64,000 nt of DNA, taken from the NCBI GenBank assembly GCA_037976565.1, contig CP137675.1:31075820-31139819 (forward strand). Reading direction: 5' to 3'. The notes beneath the pieces were generated by a model that saw nothing but the letters and a program-made list of their open reading frames with translations, was not told the origin of the DNA and made no database searches. This DNA comes from Mesocentrotus franciscanus. Its lineage: Eukaryota > Echinodermata > Echinoidea > Camarodonta > Strongylocentrotidae. A program made the position numbers and the translations under genes. The first letter of the stretch is position 1. Each line of letters begins with the position of its first letter. Positions 43,497 to 55,215 of this stretch are shown here, in pieces.

Positions 43497-44433
43497 GCGT
43501 AAATTGGCGTGGGGTCTCCCGGAAGCTCAGGGGTTTTAGGCGTTTAATTACGGTCAGATGAGCATATTTTGATACCTTATTTGTGACACTGGAAGGTCAC
43601 TAAGTGGCGTGGGGTCCAGGGGGCGGAGCCCCCGGAAGCTCAGGGGTTTTAGGCAATACATTACGGTCAGATAAGCATCCAGAGGCCCGCCTTAGGGCAA
43701 TTGGTTTGGTCCAGGGGGCAGAGCCTCCGAAGCTCAGGGGTTTTAGGCGTTTAATTACGGTCAGATGAGCACATGTACCGGTGTGTTGGCTCAGTCAGTA
43801 GAGCATCCGCCTCACAACCGGGAGGTCGTGGGTTCGAACCCCGGCCGCGTTATACCAAAAGACGTTAAAGATGGGAGTCGCTGCTACCTTGTTTGGCGTT
43901 CAACAATAAGGGATAGAGCAATGTCGATCTAGTGCTGCTCAGTGGCTGCCGGGCTCACGATCAATTGGGCACAAAGAATTTCCATTTTCGGTTTAATAAA
44001 ATTATTATTATTATTATTATATTTGATACCTTATTTGTGACACTGGAAAGTCACTAATTGGAGTGGGGTCCAGGGGGCGGAGCCCCCGGAAGCTCAGGGG
44101 TTTTAGGCAATACATTACGGTCAGATAAGCATCCAGAGGCCCGCCTTAGGGCAATTGGTTTGGTCCAGGGGGCAGAGCCTCCGAAGCTCAGGGGTTCGTT
44201 TAATTACGGTCAGATGAGCATATTTTGATACCTTATTTGTGACATTGGCAGGACACTAATTGGCGTGAGGTCCAGGGGGCGGAGCCCCCGGAAGCTCAGG
44301 GGTTTAAGCATTAAATAACGGTCAGATGAGAATCCAGGGGCCCGCCTTAGGGTCCTTGGTTGGGTCCAGGGGGCAGAGCCCTGGATGCTCAGGGGTTTTA
44401 GGCATTTGATAACGGTCAGATGAGCATATTTTG
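43497..44433 (+). repeat. Satellite-like tandem array, unit about 200 bp
   Basis: Repeating blocks read ATTTTGATACCTTATTTGTG, then GTCCAGGGGGCGGAGCCCCC (a GGGGGC/GCCCCC hairpin), AAGCTCAGGGGTTTTAGGC, and TACGGTCAGATRAGC. Each unit consists of two related halves of about 100 bp; one half has the CCGCCTTAGGGCAATTGG version. About three and a half units are present, one interrupted by a SINE. Confidence 0.88.
43776..44020 (+). mobile_element. tRNA-derived SINE inside the satellite
   Basis: The head resembles a tRNA with internal polymerase III boxes: A-box TGGCTCAGTCAG (about 43787) and B-box GGTTCGAACCC (about 43831). The anticodon loop CTCACAA suggests a tRNA-Val (CAC) ancestor. A body of about 150 bases follows and the element ends in AATAAAATTATTATT repeats. 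It interrupts a satellite unit after GATGAGCA; the unit resumes at ATTTGATACC. Confidence 0.85.
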
Positions 44434-44866
44434 ATACATGTATCTTCATGACCTAGTCTCCCTTCGATCTTCCTCTTCTGCCAGATCCCTCCGTTCATCT
44501 TCCTCCATGCAATTAATTCACGGTCCACGTACAAAAACACGTTATGGTGACCGTGCCTTTTCATCGATTGCCCCCACCCTCTGGAACAAACTCCCACCCC
44601 ATTCAAAACCCTTCTCAAAATCCACCTTTTTAATCAGTACTGTTATAGTATACTGGAGGCGCACACAAGTAGTTAATTCCATTCAACTGAATTGTTTTGT
44701 ATTATATTGTATATTATGTATTGTATTGTATTAGTAATATTTTATTTTATTTTGTTGCTTTTATTAAGCTATTGAACATGTTAAATAATTATACTGAGTT
44801 AGACAATACCACCTGAGCGCTTAGAAACACCTGTATTAAGCGCCCTATAAATGTAATTATTATTAA
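44434..44866 (+). mobile_element. CR1/L2-like LINE 3' end
   Basis: It reads LRSSSSARSLRSSSSMQLIH, then KTRYGDRAFSSIAPTLWNKLP and FSKSTFLI, the classic C-terminus of CR1/L2 ORF2. A tail TTAAGCGCCCTATAAATG with ATTATTATT follows. It is 5' truncated and forms the right end of the first insertion into the Tx1-like LINE. Confidence 0.82.
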
Positions 44867-44867
44867 C

Positions 44868-45283
44868 AGCAGGAGAAAGATGCAATATGTTCTAATTGCC
44901 TTAGAAAAGGCCATCACCGTTCCTTGTGTAATCAGGCAGTAGTGTGTCGGCTATGTGGTGATACGGGGCACCTCCAAAGAGATTGCCCAAAGGAAATGTC
45001 TGATTCTGGTGTAAGATCAGTAGCAACAAACGAGGCGGAAAGCGCAATGATCATCAAGGTATGTTCCAATTGCCTTAGGAAAGGCCACCATCGCACATCA
45101 TGCACGCTGACAGTAGTGTGTCGGCTATGTAATGAAGCGGGGCACCTCCAAAGGGATTGCCCAAAGTCAAAGGAAATGCCAGATATCGGTGTAAGTTCAG
45201 CAGCGACAAATGAGCCAGAGAGCCCAAGCAGCACATCGATCAAAGTCCGAGAAGATGGTGTTGTTGTTTTGTTGTTGTTGTAG
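44868..45283 (+). pseudogene. LINE ORF1 zinc-knuckle region (four CCHC motifs)
   Basis: Open frame with two pairs of knuckles: CSNCLRKGHHRSLC and CRLCGDTGHLQRDC, then CSNCLRKGHHRTSC and CRLCNEAGHLQRDC. All fit C-x2-C-x4-H-x4-C. The second pair is a tandem duplication of the first (about 44887-45000 and 45066-45180). Such knuckles bind the LINE RNA. The frame ends in VVVLLLL from a GTT run. Confidence 0.82.
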
Positions 45284-45827
45284 TGGCAATCAGTCAAGAG
45301 CTGACTATAATCACCAACGCCTCTCTTTTTACTATTAATTTCCTTTTCTTTTTTTTAAATGTGGATAACATGTGGTATAAAAATTATAGGCTTCTCTTTT
45401 TTTTCTTCTCCTTTTTCCAATTCTATCTTTTTTTTTAAATGAAAAGAAAAAACAAGATTAAAAAAAAAAACAACAAAATAATGTAGATTTTTGTATCCTG
45501 AATTGGTGATGGTGTTGTAAACATGCAGCAACAGAAAATAACACAATTCATACAGAAAGAACGAGAGAAATCTTCAGTTCAGATAGAGGAAGTTAGAGAT
45601 GATGAATCTAGTGAAGGGAATCTGGTGGTGATGGTGACTGTAGCGAAGAAACAGATATATCCATAGCATCACCAGAAACGCCGAAAACAGGAAACCAGAA
45701 AAAGTGTGAAAAAGAGAAAACAGAAACCATCCAAGAAAGCAAAAACAGAATTGATTTCGTTCAGTCAGGACCGTCGAACTCCAAGACCTACATTGAATGA
45801 AACTCATTAACAACCATCTTATTTTTA
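45284..45827 (+). pseudogene. ORF1 tail and inter-ORF region of the Tx1-like LINE
   Basis: A T- and A-run low-complexity patch (45330-45475) comes first. From about 45523 an acidic, Lys/Glu/Ser-rich reading (QQQKITQFIQKEREKSS, then NQKKCEKEKTETIQESK in a shifted frame) looks like the ORF1 C-terminus. It ends about 30 bases before the ORF2 start. Confidence 0.5.
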
Positions 45828-46646
45828 ATGGCGTCTACGTGTCATCTTTTAAGTATAAATTCCAGAGGGCTGCGTAACAAAGACAAACGCAACCAAACCT
45901 TTAGGTGGTTCAAGCACCAAAAAGGTGACGTTCTTTTTGTTCAAGAGACTTATTGGTCTAAAGACCTCGAAAATGTTATCAGAAGTGAATGGAGTGGTAA
46001 ACTTTTCTTTTCTCATGGTACAAGGGCCAGAGGAGTTGCAGTTTTGTTCAAAGATAAGTTTGATGCACAAGTGAAACATAGAATGACTGATAAAGAAGGT
46101 CGAATTTTATTAATTTTAGGTTATTACAGAGATCTTCATCTTTGTTTTGTAAATGTATATGCACCTACAGAAAAAAGGCGCAAAGATTTATTTTGTAAGA
46201 AAATGCTCAGTTATACAGAAGAAATGAAAGAGAGGGACAAAGAATTGCATGTGATGATAGGAGGTTATATGAACTGTATTATGGACCGTAACATAGATAA
46301 ACAAGGTTCAAGTCATGCGTATTATAGAAAACCTGTTGCTTTTAAAAACATCTTACAGAAACTAAATTTAAATGTGTGGAGAAAATATCACAAAAATGTT
46401 AAACAATTTACATGGAGAAATGTAACTTTAAAAATAGCTTCAAGGTTAGACCATTGGTTTATTGGTAAAGAAACTGTATTACTAGTAGTGTCATCAGACA
46501 TACGTCCAATGTTTAGAAGTGATCATGTTGCAATTTCTTTGATAATAAGAACAACGAAAGACCGCAAAGGGCCAGGCTACTGGAAGCACAATGTCTCTAT
46601 TCTTAAAGTTGAGTCGTACAAAGAGGGAATAAGAAAAAACTATTAG
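45828..46646 (+). pseudogene. LINE ORF2 endonuclease domain
   Basis: A 272-residue open frame starting MASTCHLLSINSRGLRNKDK. Conserved blocks are SINSRGLRN, VLFVQETYWS (the QET catalytic Glu), GRILLILGYY, LCFVNVYAPT, HVMIGGYMNCIMD (usual GGDFN is GGYMN, so the catalytic Asp is lost), SRLDHWF and RSDHVAISL (SDH block). It is an APE-type endonuclease that would nick target DNA. The Asp-to-Tyr change and downstream frameshifts show it is dead. Confidence 0.85.
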
Positions 46647-47177
46647 TGAATGTGAAGAAGATAAAGAGATAGACTTTGTTACAAAATGGGAAATGATAAA
46701 GATAGAATGTAGAGAACTCTCTCAGAAGTTTGCAATTAGAAAATCAAAGAAAGCTGTGAAGTCAGCTGTATTAGAGGAAAATTAAAAGTGTTAGATACGA
46801 AACTGATAGATGGTAACTTAACAATTTTAAATGAGTATGTGTCAGTAAGAAGGCAGCTCGAAAAGCAATATAAAACAGAATGCAAAGGTGCTGGTTTAAG
46901 AAGTAGAGTAAGATGGATGGAGGACGGTGAGAGAAATACAAGATATTTTCTGTCATTAAAAAAGCGAATTGGAGAGAGAAGAATATTAACTCAATTAAAG
47001 AAAAAAGACAGTAACAAGAAGCTGATAACAAATCAGCAGGAAATCATCTGTGAAGTGAAAAGGTTTTATGAAAATTTATACAAGAAGGAAGGAATATGTT
47101 CTGACAAGATAAAAGAATATTTGTCTTTTGTAGAGTGTCCAAAACTCAATGAAGATGAAATTAAACTAGACATGTAA
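46647..47177 (+). pseudogene. LINE ORF2 linker before the reverse transcriptase
   Basis: After frame breaks near 46645 and 46785 the reading is VRRQLEKQYKTECKGAGLRS, then RVRWMEDGERNTRYFLSLKK, KRFYENLYKKEG and LSFVECPKLNEDEIKL. The RWxEdGErNTkYF block is hallmark L1/Tx1 sequence. It is cut at about 47170 by the 10.9-kb insertion and resumes at CEGIMTIRECK near 58102. Confidence 0.8.
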
Positions 47178-47485
47178 TACTTGTATATAACAAGTATAGG
47201 TGGGCTGTTCCAAGTGCATGCCACACATGTTTAGTGACATACATGTACTAAGTAGTTAAGATAACATTGGCATGATTTGACCTTATTTTTTGAAATAATC
47301 CTCTTATTCAGGTCTATTAGTGTGCCAAATTTCAAGTCTATACAATGCATGGTTTTAGAGAAACCATGTACAGTATATTTGACCTTTGACCCTCATATCT
47401 AAATATCAAAATGAAATATGCATTTTCTCAATTTTGTTTTTTAATAAGAAATCATATCTCCGACTCATACTCTATCCAACTATGA

Positions 47486-49440
47486 ATAAAAAAATAATAC
47501 ACGACAAGGACTCAGATTAACCATAGGGTTGTACTCAAACGATTGACATTCTTCTCCCATAGATATAAGACGCAAAATTAGGCATTTTATTACATTGTTT
47601 GTGATCGTATATGATATGTTATAATAGTCGAAGATCATAAAATCAAATTTAAAAAGATGGCAATTTTTGTTTGTTTGTTGACCCACCAGGAATCGAACGT
47701 GGGTTGCCGGAATGGGAGGCAAGTGCTATGACCACTATACCAAAATAATCCACATAGACATTACACGTGAACGGAAAATGGAATTCTCAAATCCCACTTT
47801 GCAAGTGAAATATGAGCATGATCCCGGCATCTGATCGAAAAATAAAGGGCATACTTGTGATAGCTTATTGTCTCAGCTACAACATACTCGAAGCTCAGCG
47901 AAAACGAAACTAAAACGACGGAGATATTGCTCGCGAAAGACGGGAATGTAGAATCCAGTTTTGAAAAAAGTCATGTCCCATAGAGAATACACGCAAAATG
48001 TAAAAATTGACATGCCTCCTTTAATCGCAAAATACGCCATGATTCCTTTGTCAAAATGAAAAATCGTGAATACTACATTCGTAGAAAATTGTCTCAGCTA
48101 GAACATATCAAAATTTGGAAGAAAATCGATCAATATTTACAGAGATACAATCAATTTTCCAAAAATATGCTGACGTCATAATATGCAAATTGAAATTTTG
48201 AGTTCGGAGGCCATTATGATGACGTCATGAGTTAATTGAGGATCAAATGAGACATGAAATCATATCTCCGACTCATAATCTATCCAAATATGATTTTTTT
48301 TTTGGGAGTTCCCATCCATTCTGAAGAGTTACAATGAATTTTGTATAGGCATGTTTTTGCCCATATATGCTATGTATTACAAGAGCTCGCGCGCACGGAC
48401 ATGTTTCTTGAACGGAGGCTCATTACGTTATTAATGGTATCAAATTGTTCAGAAGAAAATGAGGAATATCATGCCAAAAAAAAAAAAAGAGTAGGAATTA
48501 TTTTGCGTTCGGCCGTCAAGAACGAAAACGCGCGCGCATTCGTGTGTGCGCGTTTTTTTGCGAAATGCTTAAAATGGTCTGAAACGTATCCAAAATGAAT
48601 TTGAGACGTACGCATGCGCCCGCGGTTTTTGACCTGAAATTGACCGGACGGATATTGACCTTGATCATGATAAATATGAATGAGAAATGACTTTCCGTTA
48701 TGAAGATATGATCATGAGTTGAAAGTACCAAAAAAAAAAAAAATGGCGCCTGGATGACGTCATGAAGACTTGATGACCTTGAAAATGTTCCTGTCACGTC
48801 TTATGACAATGACCTATGACTGTGCCAAAATTAAAAGAAATTGACCGTACCGATCTTGAGTTATCCTGCACACAGAAAAGTGCGGAGAAGAAATAAAAAC
48901 TAGAAATTTAATTCGTCATGAGGACGATTTAGGTGGTCTGTCTTCAATTCTTATGATCATGCTCATCTTCAATTCAATGATCCAATATAATGATGTTAAT
49001 GTAAAATGATGCCCAGAGGCGGGAAAGGGAGAGGGTGAGAGAGTGAACAATGAGAGGCAGAGACAGAGGGAGGCAGAGCAAGAGAGGGAGACAGAGATAG
49101 GGAGAGAGTGAAAGAGTAGAGAGAGAGAGAGAGATGCAAAGACAGGGCAAGAGACGGATAGAGGGCAGACCAAGAGAGGGGAAGGGAAACAGAGCAAGAG
49201 AAAGAGATGCAATGGAGAACGATGCATTTAATATTTCCAGCATAAATAGAATTGAATATTTACTATACTATAGAGAAAGAGAGAAGTTATAGACATGTAA
49301 ACAATTCTATGTCCGTGGGAGAGACGTAAACATTGCATATACCTGGGCTGAATAACTGGAAAGTATAAACGTCTGGGAAGGAGACTAACATCATAAAAAT
49401 GGGATGATTTGATATATTCCAACAGACTTAGGAGATTAAC
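47486..49440. repeat. Composite repeat unit 1
   Basis: It starts CACGACAAGGACTCAGATT and passes through a tRNA-like sequence, a block with AGAGCTCGCGCGCACGGACA, a CpG-rich block near 48530-48625, TTAATTCGTCATGAGGACG, a GA-rich tract, and ends AGATTAACCCTATAGGTTTA. Unit 2 follows directly. Unrecognised repeat family. Confidence 0.75.
47680..47751 (-). repeat. Degenerate tRNA-Gly-like sequence in unit 1
   Basis: Read on the minus strand: A-box TGGTATAGTGG, anticodon region CTCCCAT (CCC, Gly type) and B-box GTTCGATTCC. The acceptor stem does not pair and the anticodon stem is broken, so it is not a working tRNA gene, but the polymerase III boxes are intact. The same sequence occurs in the two other units. 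Confidence 0.65.
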
Positions 49441-49637
49441 CCTATAGGTTTAATACACGACAAGGAATCAGATTTCCCATAGGGTTGTACTCAAACGATT
49501 GACATTCTTCTCCCATAGATATAACACGCAAAATTAGGCATTTTATTACATTGTTTGTGATTGTATATGATATGTTATAATAGTCGAAGAAGATCATAAA
49601 ATCAAATTTAAAACGACGGCAAAAAAAAAAAAAAAAT

Positions 49638-49710
49638 GACCCACCAGGAATCGAACTTGGGTCGCCGGAATGGGAGGCAAGTGCTATGACCACTATACCA
49701 AAATAATCCA
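49638..49710 (-). repeat. Degenerate tRNA-Gly-like sequence in unit 2
   Basis: Nearly the same as 47680-47751 and preceded on the + strand by an A-run. Same A- and B-boxes and same broken stems. Confidence 0.65.
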
Positions 49711-50568
49711 CATAGACATTACACGTGAACGGAAAATGGAATTCTCAAATCCCACTTTGCAAGTGAAATATGAGCATGATCCCGGCATCTGATCGAAAAA
49801 TAAAGGGCACATTGTGATAGCTTATTGTCTCAGCTACAACATACTCGAAGCTCAGCAAAACAAAATAAAACGACGGAGATATTGCTCGCGAAAGACGGGA
49901 ATGTAGAATCCAGTTTTGAAAAAGTCATGTCCCATAGAGAATACACGCAAAATGTGAAAAATTGACATGCCTCCTTTAATCGCAAAAATACGCCATGATG
50001 CCTTTGTCAAAATGAAAATCGTGGCAATGCATTTGTAGAGAATTGTCTCAGATAGAACATATCAAAATTTGGAAGAAAATCGATCAATATTTACAGAGAT
50101 ACAATCAATTTTCCATAAATATGCTAACGTCATAATATGCAAATTGAAATTTTGAGTTCCAAGGCCATTATGATGACGTCATGATTAATTAAAGGTCAAA
50201 TGAGACATGAAATCATATTTCCGACTCATAATCTATCCAAATATGAAAAAAATTAGGGGTCCCATCCATTCTGAAGAGTTATAATGGATTTTGTATAGGC
50301 ATGTTTTTGCCCATATGTGCTATGTATTACAAGAGCTCGCGCGCACGGACATGTTTCTTGAACGGACGCTCATTCCGTTATTAAGGGTCATAAAAAGATA
50401 AACATGGTATCAAATTGTTCGGAAAAAAATGTGGAATATCGTGAAAGTAAAAAAATGGCGATTCTATGTTGCGTACGGCCATGACGAACGAAAACGCGCG
50501 CGCGCAAAATTCCAAAATGCTTAAAATGGGCTGAAACGTACTCTAATTTGATTAAAAAATGATTTTAA

Positions 50569-51839
50569 AGTGAAGGTTCATTGATTTTGAAATTGACTGA
50601 ATTTTGTATCATTGCAATCGGAATATTACACTGAGTAAAACTATCACATTTGTGTAACTTTTAAATTCGTGCGAAAATTATAAAAGTTGATTAAACTTGA
50701 CGAAATATCACCACACTCGAGACCCCGAAAACATCGTAAGTCAGCTGATTTTTGAGTGACGTAGCAAAATGAACAATGAGTACAATGGGCCGATCAGCTG
50801 AAATGATTGGCGACGGTGCGCGATGCAGTTTGCGTGCAATTCACATTGACTATTGAGTACCGTACCCATGCATTCATACCCAACGTTGTTTACCTTCATC
50901 AAAGTCACCCTGGAAATATCGATATGGACGAAAACATACTTGATTTGAGTTTTGAGGAGATAGAAGAAGAAGTACCTTTGGTTCTTAATCTTAGCTCTAA
51001 GTCTAATCAATTTTAGAACTCCCAAATACGTCGATTACTTAACGTTCACGTTCAGGTATACCCTATATAGCGTAGGCCTGTCTGTGCAGTATCTACGCGT
51101 ACGTACGTACAACCTGCCTGCATCCAGCGCAGCTTGCTTGCCAGCATATCACAGCCAGCCGGCCCGGCACTTGAGCTAGCTGTGAATCGCGAACCGGACT
51201 GATCAAAGTCTTCTCTCGACTTCCACTTTCCCCATTTATCTATCAAAAATCTAAACTAATCGGCCTAATCAGACATTTTCGTAATGAATATCTGGACAAT
51301 TATATGTAAATTTGTCGCCTATTTTGCTCCAGAATAGTCGTTAGGTCAGCATGCAAAATGTCCTAGGCACTCCCAGATCCGACACATACACGCTGAGCTG
51401 CCCTCAGAATATGTGATTATTTCCCCAATTTTTATGCTCAAATGTGACGGTAAAACATAAAAATCGAATACACATTTGTAGAAAGTATTATTTATTCAGT
51501 GTATCTCATTCAAAGTGCCTAAAATAAAGGAAATATCACCACTGGCGGTAAATATACAAACAACGTTAACCCATATCTAAAAATTGCAATGGGTATCCAA
51601 CATTGTCCCGAATGTGTGATTGTAGGTTGTTCATAGTGTGACGTCATTTTATCGCATGTAAATAACGCCGTCATTTCACTTTGTGAGTGGGTTTTGGAAA
51701 GGGTATCAACATTGCATTTAATTTATTCCTCACAATATTGAGGGCTTAAAAAGGACTTTATTCATTTTGTTAATGTTCTCAGCAATTTGTAGAGACTGGT
51801 GTGATTTGCCTTTTTTCCAAATTTCAATGAACCTTCACT
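50569..51839. mobile_element. TTAA-target element, family 2, copy 2 (inverted)
   Basis: TTAA at 50565-50568 and 51840-51843; terminal repeats AGTGAAGGTTCATTGA and complement. It is an inverted near-identical copy of 31911-33178. The same site in unit 3 (near 57352, GATTTACAGCATTTTG) is uninterrupted, which shows a clean insertion. The small open frame at 50807-51016 has FEEIEEEVPLVLNLSSK at its end, whereas copy 1 has a 1-base change that alters this tail. Confidence 0.85.
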
Positions 51840-52276
51840 TTAAGCATTTTGAAATTTTGCGCGCGTACTGACGTACGCGTACGCGCGCGTTTTTTTGACC
51901 TGAACTTGACCGGACGGATATTGACCTTGATCATGATAAATATGAAAGTGACTTTCCGTTATGAAGATATGACAATAACTTGAAGGTACCAAAAAAAAAA
52001 AAAAATGGCTCCTGGATGACGTCATGAAGACCTGATGACCTTGAAAATGTTTCTGTCACGTCTTATGACAATGACCTATAACTGTGCCAAAATTGAAAGA
52101 AATTGACCGTACCGATCTTGAGTTATCCTGCACACAGAAAAGTGCGGAGAAGAAATAAAAACTAGAAATTTAATTCGTCATGAGGACGAATTAGGTGGTC
52201 TGTCTTCAATTCTTATGATCATGCTCATCTTCAATTCAATGATCCAATATAATGATGTTAATGTAAAATGATGCAT

Positions 52277-52470
52277 TAAGATATGAATTGATGAATGAAG
52301 TACTGATGAACTGATAAATTGATAGATTGAACTGATGTGAAATGAACTGAATTGATGAGCTAAACTGATGAACTGACAAATGAACTGATGAATTACTGAT
52401 AGATTGAACTGTGACCTGAACTGAAGTGATAACTTAACTGATGAACAAAGTATTGATAAATGATTATGAT
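52277..52470 (+). repeat. GAACTGATGA-type degenerate tandem repeat
   Basis: Short units such as GAACTGATGA, TGAATTGATGA and TGATAGATTGAACTGA repeat with variation. It is present only in unit 2. Confidence 0.7.
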
Positions 52471-52719
52471 CAAAATCATGATCATAATGAAATTTAATGA
52501 AAATATAGATATAGAGAAGGAGAGAGGGAGACGGGTTATAGTCATGTAAAAATACATGAGCTGGACCGAGGGATGAAAGAGGAATCAGAATGCATACACT
52601 TGGAAGGAGATAGGATAGTATAAGGAAACATGGTAGGGGTGAAATAAGAATACAAAGGGCAAAATGAAGTGCTAGAGGAAATTAAAGAAAATTACAAGAG
52701 ATATCGGAGGGAGAACAAG

Positions 52720-52935
52720 AACCAGAGGCGGGAAAGGGAGAGGGTGAGAGAGTATACAATGAGAGGCAGAGACAGAGGGAGGCAGAGCAAGAGAGGGAGA
52801 CAGAGATAGGGAGAGTGAAGGAGTAGAGAGGAGATGCAAAGACAGAGCAAGAGAAGGATAGGGGCAGAACAAGAGAGGGGAAGGAAAACAGAGCAAGAGA
52901 GAGGAGAGAGAGAGCAAGAGAAAGAGATGCAATGG
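52720..52935 (+). repeat. GA-rich tract (related tracts at 49015-49215 and 55740-55975)
   Basis: All three share GCGGGAAAGGGAGAGGGTGA and GATGCAATGGAGAACGAT, so they are copies of one purine-rich module of the repeat unit. Leu/Ser-rich frames on the opposite strand are artefacts. Confidence 0.88.
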
Positions 52936-53163
52936 AGAACGATACATTTAATATTTCCAGCATAAATAGAGTTGAATATTTACTATATTATAGAGAAAGA
53001 GAGAAGTTATAGACATGTAAACAATTCTATGTCCGTGGGAGAGACGTAAACATTGCATATACCTGGGCTGAATAACTGGAAAGTATAAACGTCTGGGAAG
53101 GAGACTAACATCATAAAAATGCTATATTTTGTATACAACTTTCTTTATTCCATTGTGTTTTAA

Positions 53164-53690
53164 AGATACTATGTCCCTTTTGCAGCCAACATCAAATTCT
53201 GTAGAACTTTGCAGGAATTATGAATATGTCATGTATGTCCTATCTGTGAAATTTAAACGTTAGCAGTGTCCTAATATTCAAATTATGCAAGGAAACCCGT
53301 TTACTTGCTAGACTTCACTGTCAGACACTATTGAGTGACTGACTGGCTTTTTCATCTTTGGTAATAACATACATAAAATGAGCTGTAAAGGGTACATGAG
53401 CATTTGTCTTCATCAATAATCCACTTCTTGTAATGGCCAAAATTAAACTGATTGAATCTTTGCGCAGCATAAAACGTACGACCATTCGGTACAATGGTCT
53501 GAAAATCATACTATTACTTACTGGCTCCATAGCTCCTAAGTCGATTCGACAACTAATAGTCGTTATTTTCCCACTTAAAGACATTTTCAAGCCCCCTTTT
53601 TAGGGAAGTTCTAAATTAGTATTGTCTTTCAAATGCCGTTGGAATTTAACCTTTTCATTTTTTTTGGCCTGCAAATGGGACATAGTACCT
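53164..53690. mobile_element. TTAA-target MITE, family 3
   Basis: TTAA flanks (53160-53163 and 53691-53694). Ends: AGATACTATGTCCCTTTTGC on the left and the inverse of AGGTACTATGTCCCATTTGC on the right, about 26 bp of inverted repeat. An 89-residue minus-strand frame inside (53590-53321) is unrecognised. Confidence 0.78.
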
Positions 53691-53694
53691 TTAA

Positions 53695-54429
53695 ATTCCC
53701 TGCTCCAAATTACGTTTTTTTCTACTGCTACGGTTTTTACATCTAAAATGATTATTTCACCAGGAACCTTAATAGGTTCCTCACATTGTACTTAATTCTA
53801 TCATAATCTATCATACCTGTGGCTGTTTTCAATAAAGTTCATACAAAAACACAACTCGCTCTTGTGTATCCTTCCTTTCCCGCTGTTTTCCCCAGAACGT
53901 GCGCTACATTTATTTTCTCCAACATTCAAAGAAAGAGATATAAATGGACAGGAATATATAAGAGGAAAGGATAGGGAGAAAGCAGGGGGAAAAAAGAGTG
54001 GGTAAATACATGTAAATAGCTATACATTCCGTGTTGAACTTAGTCTTATAATCCCGTCTTTTGCCTGACGTAGGACTGTTTGAATCGGTGACTAAATGTG
54101 TTCTTTGACACTAAACGGCTCACACGATGAGTTTCTTGCATTAGTTGGGACGTTGTTGATTAATCCAGGATGAAGCAGACTATATTATTCAATTCAATAG
54201 GATTCATGGCTGCCGTGCAAACACAAAAGGCTCTTGATTACGATCATGAAAATGTTGCCGATGATGGTAAAATTATAATGTTCATGAATACGATGATGAC
54301 GATGATGATGACCATGATTACCAAAGTAGTATAGCGCCCCCTTCATGTATTCGATAGATAATTGTTATAATGATTACTGTTAACTTACTAAACAAGCTCA
54401 AATTTCCGCCTGACTAGCTGCAGAGATAT
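53695..54429. other. Spacer, nothing recognised
   Basis: AT-rich DNA with a short GATGATGAC run near 54293. No coding signal. Confidence 0.4.
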
Positions 54430-55215
54430 ACATAGACTATAATCGTTGAACTGATATTTTGACGTACTACTGACACAACATTGACGTCATTAGAGCTGAT
54501 TTTGACTAATAAGGACTATATAAACTAAACTTCAACTTGACTGACCGTGCCGTATTGGAAAGATAGATCTATAGCCGGCTAGCGTAATTTTTTTTTACAC
54601 GCTAGCCTGGCCATTTCTGTGATAAATACCATGGAAGCGACTGATATTAGCCTACATGCGAGGTGCATTATACACATGTACATCATGCATGGCAATCATC
54701 AGATGAAGACCTAGATGGCCCTTGTAAATGAGACGGTCATCGCAGCCATCGGGCGATGGAATTCAAGAACTTAATTTAATTTAATTTAATTTAGGAACTT
54801 TACATTAATCTTGATCTAAGGAGACACGAACGAACGAACGACCAGCTATTATATCGAGCAACAAGTCCACCCCATACAGCTATATAGCTCTTTGGTCCAC
54901 CCGCACACTAACTGCGTGCATGCCTATGTGTAGGCTTTCCCACCATGCAGCGCACTTTTACGAGTATTACGGCGAAAATGGCCAGGCTAGCGTGTAAAAA
55001 AAATATCCGCAGCCGGCTACCGTCTGAATAGCGTTCTGACGCACTGTGGACGTGACGTCCTACATATTCGTAGAGTCGACTATATAGGGCTTTTAATTAT
55101 TTTAATTGGACTAAGTTTCGACTTGATTGACAATGCCGTTTTAGAGATATAAACATAACGGCGAAACAACGTTTTGACGCAACGTTGCCGTGATGTAATT
55201 CCCCGGTGTAATTCA
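54430..55215. repeat. Inverted repeat 54573-55018 between related direct repeats
   Basis: AGCCGGCT...ACACGCTAGCCTGGCCATTT (54573-54615) returns inverted at 54976-55018, with a perfect 16-bp core ACACGCTAGCCTGGCC. The sequences outside it are diverged direct repeats sharing TTGACGT-type words, ACTATATA and GACTGACCGTGCCGT / GATTGACAATGCCGT. It looks like a MITE inserted into a tandem repeat of about 150 bp. Confidence 0.65.

Larger units (their letters stand above)
49449..53122. repeat. Composite repeat unit 2, enlarged by a TTAA element
   Basis: Collinear with unit 1 but containing the 1.27-kb element at 50569-51839 and an extra stretch at about 52277-52715. It ends AGGAGACTAACATCATAAAA like unit 1, then meets unrelated DNA. 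Confidence 0.78.

Noticed and set aside
43776..43850. Functional tRNA-Val gene
   Set aside because: The acceptor stem is poor, and a SINE body and ATT tail follow directly.
47680..47751. Functional tRNA-Gly gene
   Set aside because: The acceptor and anticodon stems do not pair, and the same sequence recurs in repeat units. It is kept only as a tRNA-derived repeat.
48916..49243. Leu/Ser/Pro-rich frames on the minus strand (also 52672-52963 and 55709-56157)
   Set aside because: Translations of the GA-rich module of the composite repeat unit.
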